Positions 25,254 to 35,842 are shown, counted from the first letter of the stretch. The stretch is 64,000 bases of DNA from Hyphomicrobiaceae bacterium (GCA_008933705.1 WBUN01000008.1:1-64000), one strand, 5' to 3'. A program made the numbers and translations. The notes: generated by a model from the letters alone, not told the origin.

Positions 25254-26699
25254 ATGAAGTACTTTCCGATCTTCGCCGATCTGCAGCGGGCCGACGTTCT
25301 CGTTGTCGGTGGCGGCGAACAGGCAGCGCAGAAGATCCGCCTGCTGCGCAAGACCGGCGCCAGCATAACCGTCGTCGCCCAGACAGTGACGCACGAGATC
25401 GGCGGCCTTGGCGAGCATGGCAGCCTCTGGATCATCCGCCGCCCCTTCGAAGCCAGAGACGTCGAAGGCCAGCGCCTCGTCTATGCCGCAACCGGTGATC
25501 GTGTGCTCGATGCACTCGTGTCGAGCGCCGCGCGCCGGCGCGGCATCCCGGTCAATGTCGTGGACGCGCCGGAGCTCTCCACCTTCATCACACCGGCGAT
25601 CGTCGACCGAGATCCCGTCACAGTCGCCATCGGCACGGAAGGCAGCGCTCCCGTGTTGGCGCGCGAGATCAAGTCGAAGCTTGAGGCCTGGCTGCCGGCC
25701 AATCTGGGCGTTCTCGCGCGTCGCGCGCAGGCCCTGCGCTCGCTGGTCGCCGCGCGCCTTGCCGATCCCCGCGCCCGCCGGCGCTTCTGGGAGCGTCTGC
25801 TGCAGGGGCCGTTCCGCCGCGCTGTCCTGGCCGGCTCGGAGGCCGAAGCCAGCCGCATCGTCCAAGCGGAGCTGCAGGGAGCCTCACCGCGCGAAGGCCG
25901 TGTCGCGCTGATCGGCTGCGGCCCTGGTGATCCCGACCTGCTCACGCTCAAAGCACTGCAGCGCCTGCAGGAGGCCGACGTCCTGGTTGTCGATCGCCTG
26001 GTCGATCCCAGGATTCTCGAGTACGCCCGCCGCGATGCCGAGCGCATCGAGGTCGGCAAGACCCCGCGCGGTGTCTCCATTTCGCAGGCCGAGATCAATC
26101 GCATCCTGGTGCGGGAGGCGTCTGCCGGCAAGGTCGTTGCGCGTCTCAAGGGCGGCGATCCCTTCATCTTCGGGCGTGCCGCCGAGGAGATGGCGGCCCT
26201 GCAGGCGGCCGGCATTCCTGTCGAGGTCGTTCCAGGCGTCACCGCGGCGCATGCGTGCGCCGCCCGCATCGGCCTGCCCGTGACGCTGCGCGAGCGGGTA
26301 CGTCAATTCTCCGTCGTTACAGGCGCCACCGCCGATGGCGAGCCCGATCTCGATTGGCCGGCGCTTGCTGCGCGCGGCAGTGCCTTCGCCGTCTACATGG
26401 GGGTCGGCAACGCGCCGCTGCTGCGGCGTAATCTGCTTGCTGCCGGCGCCGCCGGCGACACACCAGTCGTCATTGTCGAGAATGGCACGCGCGAGGACGA
26501 GCGCGCGATTGCCACGACGCTGCATGATCTGTCGGATTGCGCTGTGCACTTCGCCATCGCCGGCCCCGCGGTGATCTTCGTCGGCCTCGACTGGCTCGAC
26601 GCGGGTCTGGCCCGTCCCGAGACCGTCACGCACTACCGGCGTCAGCGCCAAGGCGCGCGCGCCGAGGCTTCAAGACAGACTGCGGAGGTGTTGTCATGA
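25254..26699 (+). CDS. cysG: siroheme synthase CysG (dehydrogenase/ferrochelatase plus methyltransferase)
   Basis: A 481-residue trifunctional enzyme making siroheme from uroporphyrinogen III. Residues 1-215 are the precorrin-2 dehydrogenase/ferrochelatase part (DVLVVGGGEQAAQKIRLL, and TEGSAPVLAREIK). Residues 218-460 are the uroporphyrinogen-III C-methyltransferase (VALIGCGPGDPDLLTLKA, VARLKGGDPFIFGR, VVPGVTAAHACAA). Length is normal. It supplies the cofactor for the sulfite reductase two genes downstream. Its TGA overlaps the ATG of the DUF2849 gene. Confidence 0.95.
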   Translation: MKYFPIFADLQRADVLVVGGGEQAAQKIRLLRKTGASITVVAQTVTHEIGGLGEHGSLWIIRRPFEARDVEGQRLVYAATGDRVLDALVSSAARRRGIPVNVVDAPELSTFITPAIVDRDPVTVAIGTEGSAPVLAREIKSKLEAWLPANLGVLARRAQALRSLVAARLADPRARRRFWERLLQGPFRRAVLAGSEAEASRIVQAELQGASPREGRVALIGCGPGDPDLLTLKALQRLQEADVLVVDRLVDPRILEYARRDAERIEVGKTPRGVSISQAEINRILVREASAGKVVARLKGGDPFIFGRAAEEMAALQAAGIPVEVVPGVTAAHACAARIGLPVTLRERVRQFSVVTGATADGEPDLDWPALAARGSAFAVYMGVGNAPLLRRNLLAAGAAGDTPVVIVENGTREDERAIATTLHDLSDCAVHFAIAGPAVIFVGLDWLDAGLARPETVTHYRRQRQGARAEASRQTAEVLS

Positions 26700-27109
26700 G
26701 CAAGGCTGCATCGAGCACTTCAGTTCTGACGGCCAATCGCCTTGGCGACGGCGCGGTCGTCTTCCTCGACTACGATGGTGTCTGGGTCGAGCAGGTGCGC
26801 GGCGCCGCCATCGCCCGCTCGCCCGACGAGATGCGCGCGCTGCAGGACCGCGGCGCCCACGACGCCGCACGCAACCTGGTGGTCGAGCCCTATCTCATTG
26901 AGATGCAGGAGATCGGAGGCAGCTTCGTTCCGGTCCGCTTCCGCGAGCGTGTGCGCGTGGCGGGGCCCAGTATCCTCGCATATGTGCCGGGCTACACACC
27001 AACCGTTCCCGTGGTTCGACAGGCTCACCACCAAGGCGAGGCGAGCGTGGCCCCTCCTGAGCTGGTCGACGCACGCCCCCAATCGGTTGCCCAAGCAGAG
27101 GCAGCCTGA
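26696..27109 (+). CDS. DUF2849 protein carrying an in-frame palindromic repeat
   Basis: A 137-residue protein of the small DUF2849 family that regularly lies between cysG and cysI in alphaproteobacteria. Its role is unknown but it is tied to sulfite reduction by this context. The conserved part is residues 8-100: LTANRLGDGAVVFLDYDGVW, then HDAARNLVVEPYLIEM and a final RFRERVRVAGPS. Residues 106-125 (VVRQAHHQGEASVAPPELVD) are encoded by a palindromic element (27011-27071), so the C-terminal tail looks like a repeat insertion kept in frame. The start overlaps the cysG stop by ATGA. Confidence 0.85.
   Translation: MSKAASSTSVLTANRLGDGAVVFLDYDGVWVEQVRGAAIARSPDEMRALQDRGAHDAARNLVVEPYLIEMQEIGGSFVPVRFRERVRVAGPSILAYVPGYTPTVPVVRQAHHQGEASVAPPELVDARPQSVAQAEAA
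27011..27071. repeat. palindromic repeat element inside the DUF2849 gene
   Basis: The arms TCGACAGGCTCA (27016-27027) and TGAGCTGGTCGA (27058-27069) are inverted copies matching at 10 of 12 positions, around a 30-bp centre. The GGTTCGACAGGCTCACCA type of arm is, to my knowledge, common in intergenic palindromes of alphaproteobacteria. Here it lies in a coding sequence without breaking the frame. A partial copy is at 4501-4515. Confidence 0.65.
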
Positions 27110-27118
27110 GGCGCATCC

Positions 27119-28759
27119 ATGTACCGCTACGATGAATTCGACGCGGAGTTCGTGCGCCAGCGCGTCGCGCAGTTCCGCGACCAGGTCCACCGCCGCCTCG
27201 CCGGCGAGTTGACCGAGGACGAGTTCCGCCCGCTCCGGCTCATGAACGGGGTTTATCTGCAGCTGCATGCCTACATGCTGCGCATCGCCGTGCCTTACGG
27301 GACGCTGTCGTCGCGGCAGATGCGCAAGCTCGCCCACATCGCCCGAACGTACGACAAGGGCTATGGCCACTTCACCACGCGGCAGAATCTGCAGTTCAAC
27401 TGGCCGAGGCTTGAGGATATTCCCGACATCCTCGCGGAGCTGGCTGAGATTGAGATGCACGCCATCCAGACCTCCGGCAACTGCATCCGCAATGTCACGG
27501 CCGATCATTTCGCCGGCGCCACGGCCGACGAGGTCGCCGACCCGCGCCCCTACGCCGAGATCATCCGGCAGTGGTCCTCGCTGCATCCCGAGTTCAGCTT
27601 CCTGCCGCGCAAGTTCAAGGTTGCCGTGACGGCAGCCGAGCACGACCGTGCCGCCATCCAGGTGCATGACATCGGGTTGCACCTGAAGCGCATCGCCGGC
27701 GGCGGACTAGGCTTTGCCGTGTGGGTGGGCGGCGGCCAGGGCCGCACGCCGCTGCTCGCCAAGAAGATCCGCGACGACCTGCCTGAGGCCGATCTCCTGA
27801 GCTATCTGGAGGCTGTGCTGCGGGTCTACAATCTGCACGGCCGGCGTGACAACAAGTACAAGGCGCGCATAAAGATTCTGGTGCACGAGGTCGGCGCTGA
27901 GCCCTTTGCGGCGGAGGTCGAGGCGGAATGGCGGCGCATCCGCGACGGTGCGCTCAAGTTGCCCGCCGAGGAGATCGGCCGCATCGACGCCTATTTCGCA
28001 CCGCCTGCCTTCGATCCGCGTCCGGCCAGGGCAGAGCTGCGTTTGCCGGATCGCGCCTTCGAGCGCTGGGCGGCGCGCAACACGCATACCCACAAGCAGC
28101 CGGGCTACGCCGTCGTCACAATCTCGCTGAAGCCTGTCGGCGGCATCCCGGGCGACGCCTCGGCTGCGCAGATGGACGTGGTCGCCGATCTGGCCGAACG
28201 CCACTCGTTCGACGAGGTACGCGTCTCACACGAGCAGAATCTGGTTCTGCCGCATGTGCGCATCGAGGATCTGCATGCGGTCTACGCAGCGCTGAAGGCT
28301 GCCGGTCTCGCCGAAGGCAACGCCGGTCTTGCCACCGATATCATCGCCTGCCCCGGACTCGACTACTGCGCGCTTGCAAACGCCCGGTCGATCCCCATCT
28401 CGCAGCGCATCTCGGAGCGGCTCGCCCCGCGCCAGGACGAGATCGGCGATTTGAAGATCAAGATCTCGGGTTGTATCAATGCCTGCGGCCATCACCATGT
28501 CGGCCACATCGGCATTCTCGGGGTCGAAAAGCGCGGCGAGGAGCACTATCAGCTTCTGCTGGGTGGCTCGGGCAGCGAAGATGCCTCGCTTGCCGCCATT
28601 ACCGGTCCGGGTTTCGGTCCCGAAGGTATCGTTGATGCTGTCGAGAAGGTGGTCGACACGTATCTGAGACTTCGCACGGACCCCGGAGAGCCTTTCCTCG
28701 CCGCCTATGGCCGCCTCGGCCCGGCACCGTTCAAGGAGGCGCTCTATGTCGCTGCTTGA
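27119..28759 (+). CDS. cysI: sulfite reductase hemoprotein (CysI-type, ferredoxin-dependent by context)
   Basis: A 546-residue cytoplasmic enzyme reducing sulfite to sulfide with siroheme and a [4Fe-4S] cluster. Two ferrite-reductase repeats are visible. Key sites are the substrate and siroheme motif TSGNCIRNV (about residue 119), YGHFTTRQNLQFNW, and the cluster cysteines in IACPGLDYCALA (C-x5-C) and SGCINACGHHHVGHIG (C-x3-C). A nitrite reductase of the same superfamily cannot be wholly excluded, but the cysG/DUF2849/DUF934 setting points to sulfite. No CysJ flavoprotein gene is present. Its 3' end overlaps the DUF934 gene by 14 bases. Confidence 0.9.
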   Translation: MYRYDEFDAEFVRQRVAQFRDQVHRRLAGELTEDEFRPLRLMNGVYLQLHAYMLRIAVPYGTLSSRQMRKLAHIARTYDKGYGHFTTRQNLQFNWPRLEDIPDILAELAEIEMHAIQTSGNCIRNVTADHFAGATADEVADPRPYAEIIRQWSSLHPEFSFLPRKFKVAVTAAEHDRAAIQVHDIGLHLKRIAGGGLGFAVWVGGGQGRTPLLAKKIRDDLPEADLLSYLEAVLRVYNLHGRRDNKYKARIKILVHEVGAEPFAAEVEAEWRRIRDGALKLPAEEIGRIDAYFAPPAFDPRPARAELRLPDRAFERWAARNTHTHKQPGYAVVTISLKPVGGIPGDASAAQMDVVADLAERHSFDEVRVSHEQNLVLPHVRIEDLHAVYAALKAAGLAEGNAGLATDIIACPGLDYCALANARSIPISQRISERLAPRQDEIGDLKIKISGCINACGHHHVGHIGILGVEKRGEEHYQLLLGGSGSEDASLAAITGPGFGPEGIVDAVEKVVDTYLRLRTDPGEPFLAAYGRLGPAPFKEALYVAA

Positions 28760-29339
28760 TGCTGAGGCCACAGTACAGATCATGGCCGGTCCTCAGGTTG
28801 CCGCGAGCGATGCCTCTGGTGCGAGCGACGCCGAAGGCCTCATCTGGCGGGACGGCGCCTTCCACGGCGATGTGTGGGTGCGCGCCGCGGATGGAGAGGC
28901 TCTGACAGAAAGGCCCGTGGTGCTGTCGAAGAAGCGCTGGCTGGCCGAGCGCGATGCGCTCGATGGCCGCAATACGCCGATCGCCCTGCGCCTTGAGCCC
29001 GGCGAGGGCATCGACGACCTGTCTGCGGATCTCCCGCGTTTTGCGCTCATCGCGTTGAGCTTCCCCAAGTTCAACGACGGCCGTGCATTCTCCGCGGCGA
29101 CGCTGCTGCGCCAGAAGCACGGCTACGCGGGTGAACTCCGGGCCGTCGGCAACGTGCTCACCGACCAGATCCCGCTCATGCGCCGTGTCGGCTTCGACAC
29201 GTTCGAGGTCGTGCACGCTCCTACCCGCCGTGCCCTCCTCGAGGGTCGCATCCCTGAGGTCAAACTCCATTACCAGCCCGCCGTGGCCCATGAGCCCCCA
29301 GCGGGCACGCGTCCATGGCTCAGGCGCAGCGGCGGCTGA
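28746..29339 (+). CDS. DUF934 protein of the sulfite reduction operon
   Basis: A 197-residue protein of the DUF934 family, found next to cysI in most alpha- and betaproteobacteria and thought to support sulfite reductase. Its biochemical role is not established. Family marks are residues 32-48 (GLIWRDGAFHGDVWVRA), FPKFNDGRAFSAATLLR (about residues 107-123), and GNVLTDQIPLMRRVGFDTFEV (about 134-154). It is usually followed by cysH, but here a TauE/SafE permease gene follows after three bases. Confidence 0.88.
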   Translation: MSLLDAEATVQIMAGPQVAASDASGASDAEGLIWRDGAFHGDVWVRAADGEALTERPVVLSKKRWLAERDALDGRNTPIALRLEPGEGIDDLSADLPRFALIALSFPKFNDGRAFSAATLLRQKHGYAGELRAVGNVLTDQIPLMRRVGFDTFEVVHAPTRRALLEGRIPEVKLHYQPAVAHEPPAGTRPWLRRSGG

Positions 29340-29342
29340 CCA

Positions 29343-30086
29343 ATGTGGGACGACTTCCTCCTGTTCGTCGCCGTCGGGTTTGCCGCCCAGATCATCGACG
29401 GTGCCATCGGCATGGCCTACGGCGTCACCTCGACATCCGTGCTGCTCAGCCTCGGGGTACCGCCGGCGACAGCGAGTGCCTGCGTGCACGCTGCGGAGAC
29501 GTTCACCACCGGCGCTTCTGGGGTCGCCCATTGGCGGTTCGGCAACGTCGACCGCGGCCTGATCTGGCGGCTGGCCCTGCCGGGCATGGCCGGCGGCGCA
29601 GTGGGTGCCTACATTCTGACAAACCTGCCGGGCGAGGCGGTGCGTCCCTATGTGAGCGCCTACCTGCTGGTGCTCGGGGGCTTCATCCTGTGGAAGGCGG
29701 TGGAGACCGCGCCCCGGGCCTCACCGCCGCCCCGGGCTGTTGCCCCGTTGGCTCTTGTCGGCGGCTTCCTCGATTCAATCGGCGGCGGTGGTTGGGGTCC
29801 AATCGTCACGTCCACCCTGCTCGGGCAGGGCACTCAGCCGCGCTATGCGATCGGCTCCGTCAACCTCGCCGAGTTCTTCGTGACCGCGACGATCTCGGTC
29901 ACCTTTGTCTTCACCATCGGCCTGACGCTGTGGCCGATCATTGCAGGGCTTGTGCTCGGCGGCATAATTGCGGCCCCCCTTGCAGCACTCGCAACCAAGC
30001 ACATCCCGGACCGGGTGCTCATGCTTCTGGTGGGCTCCGTTGTCGTCATCCTCAGCCTGCGCGGCATCGTGAGGGCGTTGGCCTGA
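29343..30086 (+). CDS. TauE/SafE-family sulfite/anion exporter
   Basis: A 247-residue inner-membrane protein with about eight hydrophobic helices and the family's internal duplication (DGAIGMAYGVTSTSVLLSLG in the first half, DSIGGGGWGPIVTSTLLGQG in the second). Members export sulfite, sulfoacetate or related anions, or import thiosulfate. Its position three bases after the DUF934 gene suggests that it handles sulfite in this operon, perhaps removing excess toxic sulfite. The direction of transport is an inference. Confidence 0.88.
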   Translation: MWDDFLLFVAVGFAAQIIDGAIGMAYGVTSTSVLLSLGVPPATASACVHAAETFTTGASGVAHWRFGNVDRGLIWRLALPGMAGGAVGAYILTNLPGEAVRPYVSAYLLVLGGFILWKAVETAPRASPPPRAVAPLALVGGFLDSIGGGGWGPIVTSTLLGQGTQPRYAIGSVNLAEFFVTATISVTFVFTIGLTLWPIIAGLVLGGIIAAPLAALATKHIPDRVLMLLVGSVVVILSLRGIVRALA

Positions 30087-30121
30087 CGGCGGCTTGCGGT
30101 CGGCAAAGCGGCGTCGGTCTG

Positions 30122-30292
30122 TCAGCTCGCTACCCGCATCTCCACCGGTGAATGCGCTGCCGCCCTGTTGCGGCCGCGGCGCTTGGCATCGTAGAGCCCC
30201 GCATCAGCCGTTCCGATCAAGCCGGTGGCGCTTGTCGCCTCGGTCGGCAGCCCAGAGGCAACGCCGATGCTCACCGTCACATGGCCCCGCCG
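30122..30292 (-). pseudogene. remnant of a GGDEF (diguanylate cyclase) protein, last 56 codons
   Basis: Reading the minus strand from 30292 to the TGA at 30122-30124 gives VTVSIGVASGLPTE, then LIGTADAGLYDAKRRGRNRAA, the invariant end of GGDEF domains (normally VTVSIGVA and ADxALYxAKxxGRN). A TAA lies at 30293-30295 in the same frame, and nothing upstream matches the GG(D/E)EF active site or other parts of the domain. The gene is therefore truncated and cannot make cyclic di-GMP. Confidence 0.8.
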
Positions 30293-30519
30293 TTAGTGGT
30301 CTTCTCGAGGGGCCTGGCTGCTCGCTCCATCCGTGCCGGCCTGGGAGGGCTTCCGCGTTCTCCCCAACTGGATGTGCGGCTACGTTTGACGCAGCCACAA
30401 ATTCGCCTACGCTCGGACACGGTTGAGCACGCACTTTCGGCGCACGGATCTGCTTGCATTGCCTCTCTTTGAGGGCCCCTGTCCTTTCGTGAGGAGCAGC
30501 TAGTCGCGAGGGCACCGTC
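30293..30519. other. non-coding stretch, nothing recognised
   Basis: No gene, strong hairpin or repeat was seen between the GGDEF remnant and the next gene. It may contain decayed sequence from the lost diguanylate cyclase and the promoter of the downstream gene. No convincing -35/-10 pair was found. Confidence 0.4.
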
Positions 30520-31470
30520 ATGTCTGACAATTTGGAGAACCTCAGGGTTGCACGGCGGCTTGCCAGCGCCGATGCGTCCAAGAGCGATCTGGCCGCGCAT
30601 TTCGAGCTCGACCCCACCAAGTCGAGGCCGTTCAGTCCGCGCTTTCGCCTCAAGGAAGAGGCAAGCGCGCGTCTCAACGCCGAAGACGAGATGATCGTCG
30701 GCTCGCTCTCGCTCGGGGATTTGTTCACTCAGCAGCGTCAGCGCGCCTACCGCGAGAAGATTGCCGGCGGCTGGACCGGCCTGCGCCTCGTCTCGGAGGG
30801 CGATTCGTGGTTTCAGTACCCGATCGTGCTCGAGGACATCATCGACGATCTGTTCGACGACTACGCCATCTGCGACATGAGTGCGGCCGGCGATACGCTC
30901 TTCAACATCCGGCGCGGCACAACACAGATCATCGATGTGCTCAGGGCGGAGCGATCACACGGGCTCATGCTCAGCGGCGGCGGCAACGATTTCCTGGAAC
31001 GCGATGTCTTCGCCCGCGTGCTTCGCGGCTACGACGCCTCCTTCACCAGTGCCAGCCAGTATGTCATCGCGCACCGCCTGGATGAGGTAATGCGCGGCAT
31101 TGCTGCGGACTACGCGGCCATCTTCCGGGCAATCACGCAGGGCATCAGCGGCATCAAGATCTTCTGCCACGGTTACGACTGGGCGATCCCGCGCTTCGGT
31201 GGGCAGTACCTGTGGCCCGTCATGGAGGAAAAGGAGATCCCCGAGACGTTGCGCGCCGACATTACCCGGATCCTGGGCGATGCCTTCAACGACGTGCTGA
31301 AGAGCCTTGCTTCCGAGACCGAGTTCGCGAAACGGATCAGCTATATCGACTGCCGCGGTGCCGTAGGCGGGGCCGGGCAATGGTACGACGAGATTCACCC
31401 CTTCAATCAGGGGTTCAGCCGCGTCGCGGACAGGTTTCGCCAGGTGCTGAATCGAGATCTTGTAGCTTGA
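30520..31470 (+). CDS. unknown protein with SGNH/GDSL-hydrolase-like motifs
   Basis: A 316-residue protein without a signal peptide. Three blocks fit an SGNH hydrolase: VSEGDSWFQYP (about residue 90, nucleophile Ser in GDSW), MLSGGGNDFLER (about 148, the Asn block) and WYDEIHPFNQGF (about 291, the Asp/His block). Residues 1-75 form an unusual, charged N-terminal extension. The GDSW form and the 40-residue spacings differ from classical GDSL lipases, so this may be a distinct subfamily. The gene stands alone, 433 bp after the TauE gene. Confidence 0.65.
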   Translation: MSDNLENLRVARRLASADASKSDLAAHFELDPTKSRPFSPRFRLKEEASARLNAEDEMIVGSLSLGDLFTQQRQRAYREKIAGGWTGLRLVSEGDSWFQYPIVLEDIIDDLFDDYAICDMSAAGDTLFNIRRGTTQIIDVLRAERSHGLMLSGGGNDFLERDVFARVLRGYDASFTSASQYVIAHRLDEVMRGIAADYAAIFRAITQGISGIKIFCHGYDWAIPRFGGQYLWPVMEEKEIPETLRADITRILGDAFNDVLKSLASETEFAKRISYIDCRGAVGGAGQWYDEIHPFNQGFSRVADRFRQVLNRDLVA

Positions 31471-31625
31471 GCGTGGCCTGAGCAGGTCCGCGGGAACGCT
31501 GGCGTCCCGGCGCCCGACGCTGCAATCAAATTGCGCATTGCCGCGGAATGGCCTTCCTTTGGCCCAAACTGTCCTTATTGCTAGGCACGGGACTGGTGCT
31601 GCGCAAATCGCAGCAGGGGCCGAAC

Positions 31626-32549
31626 ATGACCCGAGCTTTCGTCGACCTCCTCGTTCTGGCAGGCGCCGGCATAGCCATCTATGCCGTGTCCCTGACGCTT
31701 CAGCCCTCCGACGGCACCTCTTCCGCTCCCATTGTCGTCACCGTGCCGCAGCGCCAGGTCGAGCCTCCTGCGCCCGTGCCGGCAGTGCGGCCCCAGCCGG
31801 CGACAGCTACGCCTGCCAATCGTGCGTCGCTTGCCCGAGAGCTGCAGCGCGAGCTGCAGCGCGTCGGTTGCTATGACGGCGAGATCAACGGTGTGTGGAC
31901 CACATCGACCCGCATGGCCATGAAGACCTTCACGGATCGGGTCAACGCCAAGCTGCCCATTGATGCCCCCGACTATATTCTCCTCAGCCTTGTGCAGGGG
32001 CAGAAAGACACTGTGTGCGGCCCGTCTTGCCCTGCAGGCCAGGTCGCCGCGAGGGACGGTCGGTGCACGCCGAGTGCGACCCTCGCCGAGGCCGGCCGGA
32101 AGGCGCCGGTTGAGCCGTCTGCCGCGGAAACGCCGCGGACTGCACCACCTGCTGTCGAGAAGGCCGAGCCCGCGATCACCCGCTGGGCGCCGACCGCTGC
32201 GGCCCTGGCGCCGGCTCCGACTGCGCCGCCGATCAGGGGCAACGCTGCGCTGACGCCTCCGACCAGGGCAGAGCTGCCGCCGGTTCCTGACAATCGCAAC
32301 CGTCCGACCGCTGCCTCGGCACAGCCCGAGGCGCAGGCTCCGTCAGAGCCGGCCCAGCGCGCCGACCGCCAGCGTCGCAGTGCCGAGCGCGACAGCGCCC
32401 GCGACCATGGCGGGCCTGTTCCTCCCGAGGGAGTCTATCGGCGCCGTCATCGCCGCTCAGCGAATCGCGTGCAGTCCAAGCCGCCCAAGTTCGTGCGCTC
32501 CTTTTTGCGGAGCGTGCAGCGCTCACTGGCACCGTTCGGCATTCGCTAG
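31626..32549 (+). CDS. membrane-anchored protein with a peptidoglycan-binding-like domain
   Basis: A 307-residue protein. The ATG at 31626 follows CAGGGG by seven bases and starts an anchor (MTRAFVDLLVLAGAGIAIYA). Residues 60-95 (ARELQRELQRVGCYDGEING, then STRMAMKTF) resemble the PG_binding_1 three-helix domain. A Cys-containing segment follows (TVCGPSCPAGQVAARDGRC). The last 170 residues are Pro/Ala/Arg-rich and disordered, ending in a very basic tail. Proteins of this layout are common in Hyphomicrobiales envelopes, but no enzyme domain is visible. An upstream in-frame ATG at 31548 lacks a ribosome site. Confidence 0.7.
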   Translation: MTRAFVDLLVLAGAGIAIYAVSLTLQPSDGTSSAPIVVTVPQRQVEPPAPVPAVRPQPATATPANRASLARELQRELQRVGCYDGEINGVWTTSTRMAMKTFTDRVNAKLPIDAPDYILLSLVQGQKDTVCGPSCPAGQVAARDGRCTPSATLAEAGRKAPVEPSAAETPRTAPPAVEKAEPAITRWAPTAAALAPAPTAPPIRGNAALTPPTRAELPPVPDNRNRPTAASAQPEAQAPSEPAQRADRQRRSAERDSARDHGGPVPPEGVYRRRHRRSANRVQSKPPKFVRSFLRSVQRSLAPFGIR

Positions 32550-32711
32550 TCCCGGTTCCGAAGTTCGCTCCCGGCTCCTGCAGCAGACATCGGCGAATTT
32601 GTCGGTGAGCCGGCAGTTGTGTTGGATAGGCCCGGTCCGCTTTCGACTGAGGCTTGCATCGCCGCGAGACACGTGCCACTGCGCGAGATCCTTCCCGGGA
32701 GCTGCTAGGCC

Positions 32712-33953
32712 GTGCCTCACCGTTCTTCGCCCAAAGCCGCCGTGATCGGCGGCGGCCCCGCCGGCTTGATGGCGGCCGAGGTTCTCGCTCGCAGCGGAGC
32801 ACCGGTCACCGTGTATGAGCGCAAGGCCTCCGTCGGTCGCAAGTTCCTGCTCGCCGGGCGCGGCGGGCTCAATCTGACCCACAGCGAGGATCTTGCGCGC
32901 CTGCTTGCCCGCTACGGCGCCGCCGAGCCGCGCCTGCGCGAGGCGATCGAGGCCTTTCCACCGTCGGCTCTGCGCGCCTGGTGCGAAGAGCTCGGCCAGC
33001 CGACTTTCGTCGGCTCCAGCGGCCGCGTCTTTCCCAAAGCCATGAAAGCATCGCCGCTGTTGCGCGCCTGGCTGCGGCGACTTGTTGCCTCCGGCGTCGC
33101 ATTCAAGCTCCGTCATCGCTGGATTGGCTGGGACGGCCGTGGCCAGCTGCTCTTCGCCACGCCTGCAGGCGACGTGATCGTCGAAGCCGACGCCGTGGTC
33201 CTTGCGCTCGGCGGCGCAAGCTGGCCGCACCTCGGCTCAGATGGGGCCTGGGTCGAGCAGATGAGCGGCGCAGGCATTGCGGTGGCGACGCTTCGGCCGG
33301 CCAACTGCGGCTTCCTCGCGTCGTGGTCGGAAGTCTTTCGCGAGCGCTTCGCCGGCCAGCCGCTGAAACGGCTGGAGCTTGCTTTCGGCAGTCACAAGGT
33401 GCGCGGCGAGGCCGTCATCACAGGCACAGGGCTTGAGGGCGGGGCGGTCTATGCCTTGTCCGCGCCGCTGCGCGAGGCGATCGCCGCTGACGGTGCCGCG
33501 ACGCTCCTGATTGACCTGCGACCCGACCTCCCGCGTCCCGACCTTGAAAAGCGTCTTGCCGCGCCGCGCGCCAGGCAATCGCTTTCCACCTTCCTGCGCA
33601 AGGCCGCCAGTCTCTCTCCCGCAGCGATCGGCTTGGTGCAGGAGGCCGCGCTCGCCTCCTCCCGGCGCCCCTCGGATCTGACGCCTGCCGATCTTGCACG
33701 CCTTATCAAGGGGCTGCCCGTGCGCCTCACAGGCGCCGCTCCGATGGCCCGCGCCATCTCCACCGCCGGCGGCATCTCTTTCGACGAGATCGACGCGCAT
33801 CTCATGCTGCGCCGCCGGCCCGGTGTCTTCGTCGCCGGCGAGATGCTTGATTGGGAGGCGCCGACCGGCGGCTACCTGCTGCAGGCTTGCTTCGCCACCG
33901 GCGCCGCGGCCGGCAAGGGCGCGCTCGCCTGGTTGGGAGGAGATGAGGGATAG
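32712..33953 (+). CDS. NAD(P)/FAD-dependent oxidoreductase, HI0933/TIGR03862 family
   Basis: A 413-residue flavoprotein starting with GTG, ten bases after GGGAG. The FAD-binding N-terminus is AAVIGGGPAGLMAAEVLA followed by VYERKASVGRKFLLAGRGGLNLTHSE, the signature of the HI0933-like (YhiN) family. The C-terminus has ISTAGGISFDEIDAHLM and GVFVAGEMLDWEAPTGGYLL. The physiological reaction of this family is not known. It ends 53 bases from the stop of the convergent uup gene. Confidence 0.88.
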   Translation: MPHRSSPKAAVIGGGPAGLMAAEVLARSGAPVTVYERKASVGRKFLLAGRGGLNLTHSEDLARLLARYGAAEPRLREAIEAFPPSALRAWCEELGQPTFVGSSGRVFPKAMKASPLLRAWLRRLVASGVAFKLRHRWIGWDGRGQLLFATPAGDVIVEADAVVLALGGASWPHLGSDGAWVEQMSGAGIAVATLRPANCGFLASWSEVFRERFAGQPLKRLELAFGSHKVRGEAVITGTGLEGGAVYALSAPLREAIAADGAATLLIDLRPDLPRPDLEKRLAAPRARQSLSTFLRKAASLSPAAIGLVQEAALASSRRPSDLTPADLARLIKGLPVRLTGAAPMARAISTAGGISFDEIDAHLMLRRRPGVFVAGEMLDWEAPTGGYLLQACFATGAAAGKGALAWLGGDEG

Positions 33954-34006
33954 CTTCCCCGATTCAGGGTCTCTCCCGCAGGAAGAGCCGAAGGCCCGAC
34001 CTCTGG

Positions 34007-35842
<1,836 letters not shown>

